Of a stretch of DNA of 64,000 bases, positions 55,901-64,000 are shown one piece after another. Numbering within the stretch: the first letter of the stretch is position 1; each line of letters opens with the position of its first letter. The stretch covers positions 3,402 through 67,401 of the forward strand of contig NZ_LMDC01000012.1 of NCBI RefSeq assembly GCF_001425705.1. Reading direction: 5' to 3'. The position numbers and the translations under genes are program-made. The notes under the pieces are model-generated. The model saw nothing but the letters and a program-made list of their open reading frames with translations, had not been told where the DNA came from and did no database searches. This stretch comes from Pelomonas sp. Root1217 (GTDB taxonomy: Bacteria; Pseudomonadota; Gammaproteobacteria; Burkholderiales; Burkholderiaceae_C).

Positions 55901-58647
55901 GTCAGGCCCTTGCAGACCTCGCCCAGGTCCTCGAGGGGGCCGGAGGCGTACGGAGCCCGCCACCTGGCGCTGATGCTGACGGGCTGCCGGCTGCGCCGCG
56001 CCCCGCTGTCGTCGAGCACCAGGCTTTGCACTTCCAGCGGCCGCTGGACCGCGACCGAGCCTCTCGTGCGCACGCCGACCGTCAGCAGGCTGGGCAGCAC
56101 GTCAAAGCGCTGCGACACGGTCTGGGCCTCGCCGTTGGGGTCCTGATAGCTCAGTTCGGCACGCAGCACATAGGGCAGCGCGCGCCTGGGCAGCGCCGGC
56201 AGCGTCGCCCGCGCATGGCCCTGGGCATCGAGTTGCAGCGCTTGCGTGTCCAGCAGCAGCTGAGCCGGCTCCGGTTCAGCTGCGGTCAGATCCTCGTTGA
56301 GGAAGCCCAGGACGTGGTCCGCATAGCCATCGAGCAGATCGGGCCTGCGGTATCCCTGCGCCTGGGCATAGGCCCGCAGCGTGACGGGCCAGTGCCGCGC
56401 CGCGCCGCCATCGGCATGATGCAGGTCCAGCTGCAGCGTCGGTGCCGCGCCGAAGGTCAGCCGTGGCGCCTGGATGGCGCCCAGCATGCCAGGCAGGCGA
56501 AAGGCTTCGACGGTGAATTGGGCCGTGTCGTAGTCGGCAAAACCCAGGGGCGAATCCTCGTCGAGCCTCAGATACACCACGTAGCTGCCCAGGGGCGCAT
56601 CACCGGGCAGCTCAAAGCGGGAGAGGCCTTCGCCGCGCGCGATCTCCTCCAGCGGGACGGTCCATTTCTTGGATGATCCGAGATGAACAATCGTCGCGCT
56701 GCGGGGAAGCTCGCCTGCGGCCAGCCCGGCGGTGTTTTCCCGCCGGACCACATGCCGCATCGACACCGTCTCGCCCGACTTGAACAGGCTGCGGTCCAGC
56801 ACGGTATGCGCCCGGGTGAATGAGCTGCCCCAGGTTTGGTGGACGCCGTAGCTGGCGGCGTCGAGCAGGCCGGTCCAGCGGCTGTTGGCGACCGAGACAT
56901 CGCGCTCGCCGTCGGGCCAGGTGTGCCGGGCGATGACCGTCACGCCGGTACCGAGGGGGTCGCTGCAACGGGCGAGCGCGCTGCGGTCGATGGACGCCAC
57001 GCCGTCTGCATCGCTGCGGCCCTGCCAGACGAGCGTGCCGCGGCAGTCATAGGCCCGGAGGTCCACTGCAGCGACCGGGGCGCCGCCGTCCAGCTGCGTC
57101 ACCCACACGGCGCTGTTGGCCTCGGCAACCTTCAAGTGCACGGCCAGCCGCGTCAGCAACACGGCCACGCTGTCGTACGCGGGGTCGGCATCGCCCTGCA
57201 CAGCGAACGCCTGCAGTTCCAGCAGATGCAGGCCCGCGCCCTTGAGCGCCACCCCCCCACGGCGGGCCTCGGGAGAGACCGCAGCCTCCACGGCCTGCAG
57301 CGGGATGGCGGCGGCGTCGCCCAGAAGGGGCGGATGGATCTGCCCGCGCGGGCGCCAGGCGTCGGGCATCGAGAAGTAGTGGCGCGGGCCCTCACCGACG
57401 CCGAGCAACCCCATCCTCTGCAGGATGAGCTTGTCTGCCGCCTCACCGCCGTCTCCCGCGCCGATGAGTTTTTCGCGGATGACCGGCTGCGTGGCCGCCC
57501 CCTGGAGGAAGACCGGGACCATGTTGTCGGTCTGAAGCGGCCGGATGGACACCGTGGGCGCCGGAAAGTACGCCAGCCCCAGCGCAGGCAGCGTCTTGAT
57601 GCGGGCGGGCCGGCGGTCACTCGCCAACTTGCGGCCCGCGTCGTCCACGAAGTCCTGGTCCGGCCAGCGGATCTGATACTCGGCTCGGGGCTGGAAACCG
57701 CCTTCGAAGGTGACCGTGCTGTCGGCGCCCGAAAAGAACCTAGTCGGCTGGACCGTCACCGTGCCAGCGCGCAAGCCCTGCCCCGTGTCCAGGCGGATCT
57801 CGCCAAGCAGGGCTTCAGGCATCGCTGCGTTGAACTCCAGAGCGATGGGGAAGTTGGCGGCACAGTCGCCATCGGGCTGCAGGCGCAGGCACGCCACGGT
57901 CACGGCCGGCAGCGAGCGGACCGTGAAGTTCATCACGTAGGGCTTCAAGGTCGGGCGCACCAGCCGCAGCGTGACGAAGCTGTCCGGCGCCAGAGGAAAG
58001 GGGCAGCGCACTGCTTCCAGGCGGTCGGGTTTGTCCCACAGCCAATCGGCCTGCGTCTTCAGCGCGTCGCGGGCCTCGACCGGCAGGTGGATGGCCGGCA
58101 TCTCGGGCTGGCCCGGTGCCTCGCAGCGCAGGTCGGTCGGGGTGCCGCCCAGGGGATGGGTGTAGCGCAGCAGAAAGACCTGGTCTTCCTTGATCCGGGT
58201 CATGCCGGGCCGGGGGAAAACGCCCTCGACTTTGCGCTTCATCTCATCGGTCAACGCCGGCAGCTGGAAGCGGAACACCAGCGGCTCGCCCACGGCATGA
58301 CCGGCCAGGGACTTCAGCGCGGGCTTGATGCGGAACTCGCAGGCCCGGCCGTCGCGCGCCTGATCTTTCAGATCCATCACCCAGGTGCGGTCATCCACCC
58401 AGTGCGCCGCCCCGGCCAGCCCGCAGTCCACGTCAAACGGCCCTGGCGCGGCCACCTTGCCCAGAGGCACCATCGGCTCGCTGAACGTGGCCCGGACCTG
58501 CTCCGCACCCGGAACCCGCCCCTGCGGGCTGAAGCTGAGCACCCGCGCGGCGGGCTCAGCCGCGCTGGCAAGCACAGAGGCTATTGCCAGCGCGCCGGCG
58601 GCGAACATCCGTGCGGAAAAGGGCTGTGCTACCCAGGTGTGAGGCAT
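52948..58647 (-). CDS. bacterial alpha-2-macroglobulin (YfhM-like)
   Basis: 1899 residues with a Sec signal peptide ending VLASAAE and no lipobox. It consists of serial MG (macroglobulin) beta domains, a bait-like central region, A2M domains and a thioester-type helical domain. The thioester motif CLEQ is intact (Cys about 1446). Such proteins trap proteases in the periplasm. E. coli YfhM is a lipoprotein usually next to pbpC; here the protein looks soluble and no pbpC flanks it. The ATG at 58647 follows GGGGAGA. Confidence 0.88.
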   Translation of the reverse strand: MPHTWVAQPFSARMFAAGALAIASVLASAAEPAARVLSFSPQGRVPGAEQVRATFSEPMVPLGKVAAPGPFDVDCGLAGAAHWVDDRTWVMDLKDQARDGRACEFRIKPALKSLAGHAVGEPLVFRFQLPALTDEMKRKVEGVFPRPGMTRIKEDQVFLLRYTHPLGGTPTDLRCEAPGQPEMPAIHLPVEARDALKTQADWLWDKPDRLEAVRCPFPLAPDSFVTLRLVRPTLKPYVMNFTVRSLPAVTVACLRLQPDGDCAANFPIALEFNAAMPEALLGEIRLDTGQGLRAGTVTVQPTRFFSGADSTVTFEGGFQPRAEYQIRWPDQDFVDDAGRKLASDRRPARIKTLPALGLAYFPAPTVSIRPLQTDNMVPVFLQGAATQPVIREKLIGAGDGGEAADKLILQRMGLLGVGEGPRHYFSMPDAWRPRGQIHPPLLGDAAAIPLQAVEAAVSPEARRGGVALKGAGLHLLELQAFAVQGDADPAYDSVAVLLTRLAVHLKVAEANSAVWVTQLDGGAPVAAVDLRAYDCRGTLVWQGRSDADGVASIDRSALARCSDPLGTGVTVIARHTWPDGERDVSVANSRWTGLLDAASYGVHQTWGSSFTRAHTVLDRSLFKSGETVSMRHVVRRENTAGLAAGELPRSATIVHLGSSKKWTVPLEEIARGEGLSRFELPGDAPLGSYVVYLRLDEDSPLGFADYDTAQFTVEAFRLPGMLGAIQAPRLTFGAAPTLQLDLHHADGGAARHWPVTLRAYAQAQGYRRPDLLDGYADHVLGFLNEDLTAAEPEPAQLLLDTQALQLDAQGHARATLPALPRRALPYVLRAELSYQDPNGEAQTVSQRFDVLPSLLTVGVRTRGSVAVQRPLEVQSLVLDDSGARRSRQPVSISARWRAPYASGPLEDLGEVCKGLTDDKGELVCGFVPRKAGVYRFESTAADADGRVATAYSVSTVSDAQRLPAAPLFVNADKALYREGETASIAVSSPFKRSRVWLTMERRGVLDSRVLTLDAAQARIPLPIRREWAGNVAVSLLALDAEAGALPAAVATGITELMVSTEAHALRVSLTPDRARYQPGDTARVRIHVAMADGKPLPAARKLSFVAVDEALLSLKDNPSWQLLASMQAPRLHKVHTTSGVVMNPAVDERAMLRSAEGVLMDILKISADKAAGIVTVIGERSALQSAQKIKQNDGVYPEVLQRVLTAQGGEVPGTGPADAPSPPARTLLDSLLYWQADVPIDDNGDAVVSFPIKDGLSRFRLVAVVSAGSEEFGTGAAHLDVMKDLQLTAGLPPRVREGDRFAALVTVRNTSAGPITLDASAGLAGQAALPAQALRLAAGEARQLSWEVRVPTGAKALNWRFAAKERGAAGRQDVLETTQQVEPTVPVTVQAATLAQVNGSFDVPAFGFDGAGAVAGTARVSVQLLPSLAGQLGGVQAWLASYPYRCLEQSVSRAVGMHDRKAWDAAMAELPRYLDEDGLANYFPPESTLARLGSDTLTSHLLDVADTSGWPIPVAERKRMLAGLEGFAAGRIQRAFWAPREDALARRIGALATLARYQRLAPGQLDAIRVDPDEWTTRMLIDWLTVLRRTDAPPALQGSAANALRARLTYQGRRIVFSTEARDYWWWLMSHGDVDAARLLLAVADLPDWKADLPRLLTGLLSRQQTNGAWATTNANAWGTLAVDAFARLLEPVPVAGETRVTLGQQRKTLSWKEPGSKSFDAPLSKATDALHIQHDGAGAPWASVEVRAAVPLTAPRSAGYGISRSITPVQQKVPGQWHVGDIARVHLSIRAQADMSWVVVDDPVPAGASILGNGLGRDSAAAQAGEQRTGNAWPLYQARDFTSFKSFYRHVPRGDFSLEYTIRLNNPGQFTLSPTRVEAMYAPEVFGEAPNAVFGIEP

Positions 58648-58803
58648 GCCGCGTCTCCCCGTAGTTAGTTATTGGCGGCAATTGTGGGGGCCAAAACCGA
58701 GCCGCCACGGCGCGCCTGGGCTCCTGAAAACCCGCCGGCGCCCGGCTGGACCGGGCTTGATGACGATCAAGGCCTGCGCGCCGCCGCGGCGCACAGTGCA
58801 GGC

Positions 58804-60846
58804 ATGAACCATCCCCTGAACGTCCAGGTGCTCGGCAGCGGCTGCAGCAAGTGCCGGAGCACCATCGGCCTCGTCGAGCGCGCCGCCGAGGAGCTCGGCA
58901 TCGAGGTCGCGATCATCAAGGTCGAGAACCCCGACGACATCCGCGCGCACGGTGTGCACGCCACGCCGGCTGTCGTCATCGACGGCCAGGTCGTGCACAG
59001 CGGCGGCCTGCCCTCGCATGCGGCGGTGCGCGCCTGGCTGCAGGCGGCAGGCATCGGCTTGCTGAGCCGGCCGACGCGCCACCTCTTCTTCACTGGCAAG
59101 GGCGGCGTCGGCAAGACCTCGCTGTCCACCGCCGCCGCGCTGACGCTGGCCGACGCCGGCAAGCGGGTGCTGCTGGTCAGCACCGACGCGGCCTCCAACC
59201 TCGACGAGATGCTGGGCGTGCCGCTGCGCAACACGCCGGTGCCGGTGCCCGGCGCACCGGGCCTGTCGGTGCTCAACATCGACCCCGACAACGCCGCCGA
59301 GTCCTACCGTCAGCGCGTGCTTGCTCAGATGGATGCCCAGGCCAGCGCCGACGAGCTCGCGACCGTGCGCGAGCAGCTTTCCGGCGCCTGCACGACCGAG
59401 ATTGCCGCCTTCGACGAGTTCTCGTCGCTGCTGGCCGACCGCGCCCAGCCCTGGGACCACATCGTCTTCGACACCGCGCCCACCGGCCACACCCTGCGCC
59501 TGCTCAGCCTGCCCAAGGCCTGGACCGGCTTCCTGCAGGGCAACGACCGGGGCGCCTCGTGCCTGGGCCCGCATTCGGGGCTGAAGATGCAGGAGGACCG
59601 CTTCAAGGCCGCGCTGCAGACCCTGAGCGATCCGGCGCGGACCACCGTCGTCCTCGTCACCCGCCCCGACCGCGGCGCCATCGCCGAGGCCGCACGCACC
59701 TGCGCCGACCTGCACGCCCTCGGCCTGCACAACCAGCGCCTGGCGATCAACGGCGTCTTCCATGCCAGCGACCGCGGCGATGCCGTCGCCCGCGCCATCG
59801 AGGACCTCGGCCAGCAGGCCCTCGCCGACATGCCCGCCGCGCTGCGCGAGCTGCCGCAGGACCACGTGCCGCTGCGCGCCTTCGACACCGTCGGCCTGCT
59901 CGCGCTGCGCGCCCTGCTGGCCCCCGGCGCAGCCGCCATCACCATGCCCGCCACGGCTGTCACGGCTGCAGCGCCCGCGCCGGCCGGCCCGCCGCTGCCC
60001 GGCCTCGCGGCCCTGGCCGACGACCTGGCCGCCGCCGGCCACGGCCTGATCATGGTCATGGGCAAGGGTGGCGTCGGCAAGACCACCATCGCCGCGGCCC
60101 TGGCCCTGGGCCTGGTGGCGCGCGGCAAGACCGTGCACCTGAGCACCACCGACCCCGCGGCGCACCTCGCCCGCACGCTGGACGGCGAAGTGCCCGGGCT
60201 GCAGCTCAGCCGCATCGACCCCAAGGCCGAGACGCAGCACTACATCGACAAGATAATGGCCGCCCGCTCGCCCGGGCTGGACGCGCAGGAGCGGGCCCTG
60301 CTGCTCGAAGATCTGCAGTCGCCCTGCACCGAGGAGGTGGCCGTGTTCCACGCCTTCTCGCGCATCGTCAGCGAGGCGCGCAGCGCCTTCGTCGTGCTCG
60401 ACACCGCGCCCACCGGCCACTCCATGCTGCTGATGGACGCCACCGGCGCCTACCACCGGCAGATGACGCGCGCCTTCGAGGGGCAGACCGCGGCACGCGT
60501 CATCACGCCGCTGATGCGGCTGCAGGATGCCAGCTACACCAAGATCATCCTCGTCACCCTGCCCGAGGTGACGCCGGTGTCACAGGCCTCGGCGCTGCAG
60601 GACGACCTGCGCCGCGCGGGCATCGAGCCGCATGCCTGGGTGCTCAACAAGAGCGTGCTGGCCGCCGGCACGCGCGACCCGCTGCTCGCGGCCCGGCTGG
60701 CTGGCGAGCGGCGCCAGATCGAGCGCATGTCCGCCGGCCTGGCGCGGCAGCTGTTCGCGCTGCCATGGCTGCCGGTGCCCCCCGTCGGCGTCGGCGAGTT
60801 GTCCCGGCTGACCCTCCCCGCGGTGGCCACACCGGGCGCAGCCTGA
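58804..60846 (+). CDS. ArsA-type arsenite-stimulated double ATPase fused to an N-terminal thioredoxin-fold domain
   Basis: 680 residues. Residues 1-80 are a small thioredoxin-like domain with CSKC (Cys14, Cys17) and cis-Pro in HATPAVVID. Two ArsA halves follow: P-loop 1 FFTGKGGVGKTS (about 97) and P-loop 2 VMGKGGVGKTT (about 419), each with a downstream DTAPTGH. The three cysteines that bind As(III)/Sb(III) in E. coli ArsA are kept in context: Cys196 (GACTTEIAAFDEF), Cys253 (ASCLGP) and Cys508 (SPCTEEVAVF). No arsB, acr3, arsR or arsC is nearby. The start at 58804 was chosen because upstream residues are not protein-like. Confidence 0.88.
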   Translation: MNHPLNVQVLGSGCSKCRSTIGLVERAAEELGIEVAIIKVENPDDIRAHGVHATPAVVIDGQVVHSGGLPSHAAVRAWLQAAGIGLLSRPTRHLFFTGKGGVGKTSLSTAAALTLADAGKRVLLVSTDAASNLDEMLGVPLRNTPVPVPGAPGLSVLNIDPDNAAESYRQRVLAQMDAQASADELATVREQLSGACTTEIAAFDEFSSLLADRAQPWDHIVFDTAPTGHTLRLLSLPKAWTGFLQGNDRGASCLGPHSGLKMQEDRFKAALQTLSDPARTTVVLVTRPDRGAIAEAARTCADLHALGLHNQRLAINGVFHASDRGDAVARAIEDLGQQALADMPAALRELPQDHVPLRAFDTVGLLALRALLAPGAAAITMPATAVTAAAPAPAGPPLPGLAALADDLAAAGHGLIMVMGKGGVGKTTIAAALALGLVARGKTVHLSTTDPAAHLARTLDGEVPGLQLSRIDPKAETQHYIDKIMAARSPGLDAQERALLLEDLQSPCTEEVAVFHAFSRIVSEARSAFVVLDTAPTGHSMLLMDATGAYHRQMTRAFEGQTAARVITPLMRLQDASYTKIILVTLPEVTPVSQASALQDDLRRAGIEPHAWVLNKSVLAAGTRDPLLAARLAGERRQIERMSAGLARQLFALPWLPVPPVGVGELSRLTLPAVATPGAA

Positions 60847-60953
60847 TACCGGTGCTAACGCCGGCACGCGCCGGCATGGCGCGACGCCTGTAGAGTCCAG
60901 CCGCCTCTTCGATCCTCGAAGGGCCCGACTCGACCCCCTGCAGGCTCAGCCCC

Positions 60954-63194
60954 ATGAAATCCCTGAACGCTTCCCTGATGACCACGGCGGTGTGGCTCGC
61001 GCTGTGCAGCGCCTGCCCGTCGGCGCACGCGGCCGACGCCATTGCGTCCAGGCCCTGGATGAACGGCAGCAAGACATCAGTCCAGCGCACCGAGCTGCTG
61101 CTCAAGGCCATGACGCTGGACGAGAAGCTGCTGCTGGTGTTTGGATACGCCTCGGGCGACCAGCTGGCGCAGGTGGACAGCGCCGTGATCCCCGGCGTCA
61201 ACACCAAGGAAGTCATCGCCACGGTGATTCCGGGCTCGGCCGGCTACATCCCCGGCATCCCCCGGCTGGGTATCCCGGCCCAGCACCAGGCCGACGCCTC
61301 CATCGGCGTGCGCAACCCCAACCTGGAGCGCACCTCCCTGCCGTCGTCGCTGGCCACTGCCGCCAGCTGGGACCCGCGCGTGGCAGAGGCCGGCGGCAAG
61401 ATGATCGGCCTGGAGGCCCGGCAATCGGGCTTCAACGTCATGCTCGCGGGCGGCGTCAACCTGGCGCGTGAGCCGCAGAACGGCCGCAACTTCGAGTACA
61501 CCGGCGAGGACCCGCTGTTGGCCGCCGACATGGCCGCCGGGCTGATCCGCGGCGTGCAGTCCAACCACATCATCTCGACGATCAAGCACTACCTGATCAA
61601 CGCGCAGGAGACCGGCCGCAACATCGTCAGCGCACAGGTCTCGCCCGCCGCGCTGCGCATGAGCGACGCGCTGGCCTTCGAGCTCGCCATCGAGAAGTCC
61701 AGCCCGGGCTCGGTGATGTGCTCGTACAACCGCATCAACGACGTCTACGCCTGCCAGAACGCCTTCTGGCAGAACCAGGTGCTCAAGGGCGACTGGGGCT
61801 ACAAGGGCTATGTCATGTCCGACTGGGGCGCCGTGCACTCGACGGTGCTCGCCGCCACGGCCGGCCTCGACCAGCAGTCCGGCTTTCCCTTCGACAAGGC
61901 CCCGTACTTTGCCAAGCCGCTGAAGGAGGCCGTCGAGGACGGCTCGGTGCCGCAGTCCCGTGTCGACGACATGGCGCGGCGCATCCTGTGGGCGATGTTC
62001 GACAAGGGCGTGATGGACCACACCGTCAAGGCCGGCCCCATCGACTTCGCGGCCCACGCCAAGGTCTCGCAGTCGGCCGCGGAGCAGTCCCTGGTGCTGC
62101 TGAAGAACGAGGCCGGCGTGCTGCCGCTGGTCGCACCCAAGCGCGTGGCCCTGATTGGCTCGTATGCCGACAAGGCGGTGCTCGCCGGCGGCGGCTCGGC
62201 ATCGGTCACGCCCATCGGCGGCAACGCGGTGCCGGGCCTCGGGCCGGGTGGCTGGCTGACCCAGGTGTGGCAGCCCTCGTCGCCGATGAAGGCCTTGCAG
62301 CAACGCATGCCGTCGACGCAGTTCAGCTTCGACGCGGGCACCGACGTGGCGTCGGCAGCCAAGGCCGCGGCGGCAGCGGACGTCGCCATCGTCTTCGTCC
62401 ACCAATGGACGGCCGAGTCGCTGGACGCGTCGCTGACGCTCGAAGGCAACCAGAACGACATCGTCAGCGCGGCCGCCAAGGCCAACCCGAACACGGTCGT
62501 CGTCGTCGAGAGCGGCGGCGCGATCCTGATGCCCTGGCAGCCGGACGTGAAGGCGATCCTTGCGGCCTTCTACCCGGGCGCCGCCGGCGGCGAAGCCATC
62601 GCCCGCATCCTCACCGGCGAGGTCAACCCGTCCGGCCGCCTGCCCATTACCTTCCCTGCGAGCACCGACCAACTGGTGCGCCGGCAGATCGCCGGCAAGT
62701 CGGACGGCCCGCTGTTCACGGTCCGCTACACCGAGGGCGCGGCGGTCGGCTACAAGTGGTTCGACCTGCACGGCCACAAGCCGCTGTACGCCTTTGGCCA
62801 CGGCCTGTCGTACACCAGCTTCGAGTTGGGTGGCCTGCAGGCGAGCCAGGCCAAGGCGCAGGTGACCGTCAAGTTCTCGATCCGCAACGCCGGCAGCCGC
62901 GCGGGCGACTCGGTCGGCCAGGTCTATGTGCGTGCACCGCAGAGCGCGCATTGGGAGGCGCCCCGGCGACTGGTCGGCTTTGACAAGCTCAAGCTCAAGC
63001 CCGGCGAGACCGGCACCAGCGCGGTCACGATCGATCCCCGGCTGCTGGCCACCTTCGACGAGGCGACCGGCGAATGGGTCATCGCGCCAGGCACCTATGA
63101 AGTGCAGCTCGGTGCGGGCTCGGACGACATCCGTGCCACTGCCAAATTGGCGCTGGCGGGCCGCAGGTTCACTTCCGCCCAGCTGAGGCGCTAG
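60954..63194 (+). CDS. secreted glycoside hydrolase family 3 beta-glucosidase-like enzyme
   Basis: 746 residues with a Sec signal peptide (ending SAHAADA). The (beta/alpha)8 domain includes IKHYLINAQETGR and the nucleophile segment GYVMSDWGAVHST (Asp290). An alpha/beta sandwich domain (VALIGSYADKAVLAGGGSASV, GEVNPSGRLPITFP) is followed by a C-terminal fibronectin-III-like domain. It is likely periplasmic or secreted and acts on beta-linked glucosides; the exact substrate is unknown. A second GH3 gene starts 158 bp downstream. Confidence 0.9.
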   Translation: MKSLNASLMTTAVWLALCSACPSAHAADAIASRPWMNGSKTSVQRTELLLKAMTLDEKLLLVFGYASGDQLAQVDSAVIPGVNTKEVIATVIPGSAGYIPGIPRLGIPAQHQADASIGVRNPNLERTSLPSSLATAASWDPRVAEAGGKMIGLEARQSGFNVMLAGGVNLAREPQNGRNFEYTGEDPLLAADMAAGLIRGVQSNHIISTIKHYLINAQETGRNIVSAQVSPAALRMSDALAFELAIEKSSPGSVMCSYNRINDVYACQNAFWQNQVLKGDWGYKGYVMSDWGAVHSTVLAATAGLDQQSGFPFDKAPYFAKPLKEAVEDGSVPQSRVDDMARRILWAMFDKGVMDHTVKAGPIDFAAHAKVSQSAAEQSLVLLKNEAGVLPLVAPKRVALIGSYADKAVLAGGGSASVTPIGGNAVPGLGPGGWLTQVWQPSSPMKALQQRMPSTQFSFDAGTDVASAAKAAAAADVAIVFVHQWTAESLDASLTLEGNQNDIVSAAAKANPNTVVVVESGGAILMPWQPDVKAILAAFYPGAAGGEAIARILTGEVNPSGRLPITFPASTDQLVRRQIAGKSDGPLFTVRYTEGAAVGYKWFDLHGHKPLYAFGHGLSYTSFELGGLQASQAKAQVTVKFSIRNAGSRAGDSVGQVYVRAPQSAHWEAPRRLVGFDKLKLKPGETGTSAVTIDPRLLATFDEATGEWVIAPGTYEVQLGAGSDDIRATAKLALAGRRFTSAQLRR

Positions 63195-63352
63195 CAGCTT
63201 CGCTCAAGCCTGGGTTGGTGCAGGCCTCTTCGACCTGATGCGCGTCCGGGTCGGGCCGCATGCGGGTACGCCCCTTTCCCGTCAGTATCTGCCGCCATGC
63301 GCCGCCCTGCGTTAGGGTGTGCGCCCAGACTGAAACGCCCACGAAAGAGACC

Positions 63353-64000
63353 ATGAGGAATACCGGTGTGACGCGTCGCAACTTTGTCCAAGGTGTCGGT
63401 GCCGTCGGGCTTGCCGCGGCGGGCCATGCGGTGGCGGCACCCTCCGATCAGCCGCTCTACAAGCAGACTTCCGCAGGCGTTGAACCGCGCGTGAACGACC
63501 TGCTTTCCCGCATGACGCTGGAGGAGAAGGTGGCCCAGATGATGTGCATCTGGATCGGCAAGAACCGCGTGCAGAACGAACGCGGTGACTTCGACGCGGT
63601 ACGGGCTGCGCAGGCGCTGCCGCACGGCTTGGGCATGCTGGGCCGCCCGAGCGACCGCAAGGGCGTGGCCAACCAGAACGCCGGTGCCGATGCCAACATG
63701 GCCAACCGCGCGGCGGCCGAGACGGCGGCCTACGTCAATGCCGCCCAGGCCTGGGCCGTGCAACACACGCGGCTGGGCATCCCGCTGTTCATGCATGAGG
63801 AAAGCCTGCATGGCTATGCGGCGCGCGACGCGACCTGCTTCCCGCAGGCGATTGGCCTGGCGTCGTCCTTCGACCCGGCGCTGATCGAGCGGATCTTTTC
63901 TGTCTGCGCCCGGGAGATGCGGGCGCGGGGTGCCCACATGGCCTTGGCGCCGGTCGTCGATGTCTGCCGCGACCCGCGTTGGGGCCGCGTGGAGGAAACC
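63353..64000 (+). CDS. glycoside hydrolase family 3 protein with Tat signal (partial, runs off the window)
   Basis: The frame opens at ATG 63353 after GAAAGAG and stays open to the last base, giving 216 residues. The N-terminus MRNTGVTRRNFVQGVGAVGL is a twin-arginine signal. The GH3 N-terminal domain follows: LLSRMTLEEKVAQMM, LGIPLFMHEESLHGYAA and FPQAIGLASSFDPALIE. It ends in the window edge near VVDVCRDPRWGRVEET. It is probably an exported, prefolded (Tat-dependent) beta-glucosidase or xylosidase acting with the preceding GH3 enzyme. Confidence 0.88.
   Translation, partial: MRNTGVTRRNFVQGVGAVGLAAAGHAVAAPSDQPLYKQTSAGVEPRVNDLLSRMTLEEKVAQMMCIWIGKNRVQNERGDFDAVRAAQALPHGLGMLGRPSDRKGVANQNAGADANMANRAAAETAAYVNAAQAWAVQHTRLGIPLFMHEESLHGYAARDATCFPQAIGLASSFDPALIERIFSVCAREMRARGAHMALAPVVDVCRDPRWGRVEET

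Noticed and set aside
53443-56676. 1077-codon plus-strand open frame inside the alpha-2-macroglobulin gene
   Set aside because: The opposite strand encodes a full A2M with signal peptide and CLEQ motif; this frame is a GC-rich shadow.
58669-60893. Long open frames in other frames over the ArsA gene (595 and 680 codons)
   Set aside because: The ArsA frame contains both P-loops, both DTAPTGH motifs and three conserved metalloid cysteines; the others have no motifs.

Overview
The window is GC-rich, densely packed DNA that looks like a betaproteobacterial chromosome of the Burkholderiales, close to the Roseateles/Pelomonas/Rubrivivax group. This is inferred from strong third-position GC, two PEP-CTERM proteins, the mnmG-rsmG-parA order with parS-like sites, and an integron-integrase remnant. 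No tRNA, rRNA, CRISPR array or intact insertion sequence was recognised. The mnmG-rsmG-parA block with parS motifs suggests that the region is not far from the replication origin.

Layout. 1-600: mobile-element debris, made up of short inverted half-sites, a 26-bp perfect palindrome and the C-terminal end of an integron integrase. 596-7011: a TetR repressor divergent from a three-gene RND efflux operon (outer-membrane factor, adaptor, pump). 7068-7823: DTW-domain tRNA-modification enzyme. 8003-10736: a secreted PI-PLC with a C-terminal dockerin, followed by a cohesin with a PEP-CTERM anchor. 10772-13114: a LuxR-type response regulator convergent with a hybrid histidine kinase. 13208-18095: AraC regulator, divergent SDR-like protein, and a large LuxR/AAA regulator broken by a frameshift. 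18105-20167: methyltransferase, EamA exporter and small hydrolase operon. 20291-24108: tetR-eamA-acyl-CoA ligase operon, divergent from an NTF2-like gene.

24072-29508: CWC-type Cys-rich protein, DUF1801 protein, a DUF3857-transglutaminase-DUF2569 membrane protein, a PD-(D/E)XK-like protein and a DUF4397 lipoprotein with a clear terminator. 29724-34812: fadH, cupin, AlkD-like DNA repair protein, MerR regulator coupled to an NTF2-like protein, and a PEP-CTERM protein. 34986-37179: periplasmic thioredoxin protein and three small ORFs, one a 43-residue four-cysteine protein. 37242-41181: S33-type peptidase, NatAB-type ABC exporter and a lipoprotein, apparently one operon. 41178-45932: a DUF4892-like/thioredoxin protein, a YkgJ cysteine-cluster protein, and a cytochrome b561, response regulator and histidine kinase operon.

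46009-50744: mnmG, rsmG and parA, with three parS-like sites inside mnmG and rsmG. Two GNAT genes occupy the place where parB would be expected. 50845-58647: two tandem OmpA-family proteins and a very large alpha-2-macroglobulin. 58804-60846: an ArsA-type double ATPase fused to an N-terminal thioredoxin-fold domain. 60954-64000: two GH3 glycosidases, the second with a Tat-type signal and cut off by the window edge.

The most notable candidates are the cohesin/dockerin PI-PLC pair, the thioredoxin-ArsA fusion without arsenic-transport neighbours, and the parS sites embedded in conserved genes next to a parA that has no parB beside it.
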